Positions 6,373 to 7,162 of a stretch of DNA of 7,162 bases are shown in pieces. Below the pieces are notes generated by a model. The model was not told the origin of the DNA and ran no database searches. It worked only from the letters and a program-made list of their open reading frames with translations. The stretch spans positions 1 through 7,162 of the forward strand of contig DAOVYP010000112.1 in NCBI GenBank assembly GCA_030635565.1, written 5' to 3'. Source of the DNA: Spirochaeta sp. (GTDB lineage: Bacteria; Spirochaetota; Spirochaetia; DSM-2461). Each line of letters opens with the position of its first letter. The first letter of the stretch is position 1. Position numbers and translations under genes: made by a program.

Positions 6373-6560
6373 GAGTGAGATAAGCAGCGACAGGCATTGA
6401 AATATCAGCATCCCCCGGAAATCATTGCAGTCTTAATTATCGGCAGGCTGAAATATAGAAATTCATCTTTTCAATCTTATCAAAATGACATGGCACATGA
6501 ATTATCTATTAACTAGAATTATGGAACATCATCGTTAACATTTTGGAGGAACAAGTCACT
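6373..6560 (+). promoter_or_regulatory. AT-rich leader and probable promoter of the exported-protein gene
   Basis: This stretch is visibly richer in A and T than the genes on either side and has no credible coding frame. Candidate promoter boxes are ATGACA (6485-6490, five of six matches to the -35 consensus) with TATTAA (6507-6512, 16-bp spacer, four of six). TAGAAT (6514-6519, five of six) is a stronger -10-like box but sits 23 bp from that -35. A strong ribosome binding site, GGAGG (6545-6549), lies 11 nt before the ATG at 6561. The promoter boxes are tentative; the ribosome binding site is clear. Confidence 0.4.
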
Positions 6561-7162
6561 ATGTATCGCAGATTCATTTTATTGATCCTGATACTCCTGC
6601 TTCTGGCAGCTGCGGCAGGCGCCCAGACTCGATGGGACGAAACGCCACGGGTCGGTATTGCCGTAGAAGATAAATCCAGCGCATCACTGGTCAATCTGGC
6701 CGCCATCGGCGTTGGGGATGCCACCGGAATCGGATGGTCCGGCTATATGGACGGCTCAGGTGATATGGATCATACAGTAAATCTGACCCTTGGCTGGCTG
6801 GCCTACAATTACAGACAATTCAACAACACAGACAATCATGAAATTGGCCTGGGGTTCCCCTTGTACGACGGATTGTACCTTGGAACCAGCATCCGGTGGA
6901 CACCCAAGCTGGGCGCCGGGTGGAACACCCACCTTCTTTACCGTCCATATACCTGGCTCTCGTTCGGTATCAAAGGCGAATCTCTGAACAACAATCCCTG
7001 GATGGATTGGGGGGCGGGATTCAGACCGCTGATGTTCAGCGATGCCTGGCGCAGCCGACTTACCCTGTTCTATGACGGCAGGATCAACAACCTGGGACGT
7101 TACGACAATATCGCCACCGGACTCAGGATGATGCCCATCGACGGACTGGAATTGTACGGTCA
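6561..7162 (+). CDS. Exported, beta-barrel-like outer-membrane protein, N-terminal 200 codons (runs off the right edge)
   Basis: From ATG 6561 the frame stays open to the end of the window. MYRRFILLILILLLLAAAAG is a textbook Sec signal peptide: two Arg, a Leu/Ile core and an AGA|Q cleavage site after residue 21. The mature part is rich in Gly, Trp, Tyr and Asn, with short alternating segments such as VNLTLGWLAYNY (73-84), LYLGTSIRW (105-113), WLSFGIKGES (132-141), WGAGFRPLM (150-158) and RLTLFYDGRI (166-175). That is the look of transmembrane beta-strands in outer-membrane proteins of diderm bacteria. It contains no cysteine, so it is not a lipoprotein. I cannot name a family. It could be a free barrel or the N-terminal barrel-like part of a larger protein, such as an S49-type (SppA-like) protease fusion, but nothing in the visible part proves that. 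It appears to be its own transcription unit. Confidence 0.75.
   Translation, partial: MYRRFILLILILLLLAAAAGAQTRWDETPRVGIAVEDKSSASLVNLAAIGVGDATGIGWSGYMDGSGDMDHTVNLTLGWLAYNYRQFNNTDNHEIGLGFPLYDGLYLGTSIRWTPKLGAGWNTHLLYRPYTWLSFGIKGESLNNNPWMDWGAGFRPLMFSDAWRSRLTLFYDGRINNLGRYDNIATGLRMMPIDGLELYG

Noticed and set aside
6388..6414. Hydrophobic minus-strand peptide upstream of the EAL remnant, considered as a separate membrane-protein fragment
   Set aside because: It is under 30 codons between stops, has no start or ribosome binding site, and may simply be more of the degraded EAL region.
6509..6724. 71-codon minus-strand frame over the start of the exported-protein gene
   Set aside because: The opposite strand has a strong ribosome binding site and a textbook signal peptide, so this frame is a shadow.
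6790..6987. 65-codon plus-strand frame inside the exported-protein gene
   Set aside because: It is out of frame with the signal-peptide protein, which stays open across the whole interval and shows regular strand patterns.

Overview
The window looks like a piece of a Gram-negative bacterial chromosome of moderate GC content. The far-right gene encodes a Sec signal peptide followed by a beta-strand-rich, outer-membrane-like sequence. My best guess for the lineage is a free-living spirochaete (Spirochaetota). That rests on overall resemblance of the proteins and gene style, not on any search, so it should be held loosely.

Left edge (1-360): the minus strand carries the first 60 codons of a zinc-ribbon protein, most likely a transposase. 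Its Shine-Dalgarno sequence lies inside one arm of a perfect 13-bp inverted repeat. This is the arrangement some insertion sequences use to block translation from read-through transcripts. An insertion-sequence end probably lies between about 226 and 280.

Centre (361-6047): five tightly packed plus-strand genes form one apparent operon. They are a ParA/MinD-type ATPase with a long C-terminal region I do not recognise; proA; proB (4-bp overlap with proA); a response regulator with REC, DUF3369-like and HD-GYP domains (8-bp overlap with proB), predicted to degrade cyclic di-GMP; and a 74-residue hypothetical protein. ProB phosphorylates glutamate and ProA reduces the product to glutamate-5-semialdehyde, which together are the first two steps of proline synthesis. 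The other three genes have no textbook connection to proline. The spacing nevertheless predicts co-transcription and, at the overlaps, translational coupling.

Right part (6048-7162): the approximately 500-bp interval after the operon holds, on the minus strand, the decayed C-terminal half of an EAL-domain (cyclic di-GMP phosphodiesterase) gene. The remnant is recognisable from its motifs but carries a nonsense codon, a frameshift and a damaged loop. A possible hairpin terminator overlaps its 3' end. An AT-rich stretch then leads to the truncated start of the exported beta-barrel-like protein, which has a strong ribosome binding site. I saw no tRNA, rRNA or CRISPR array.
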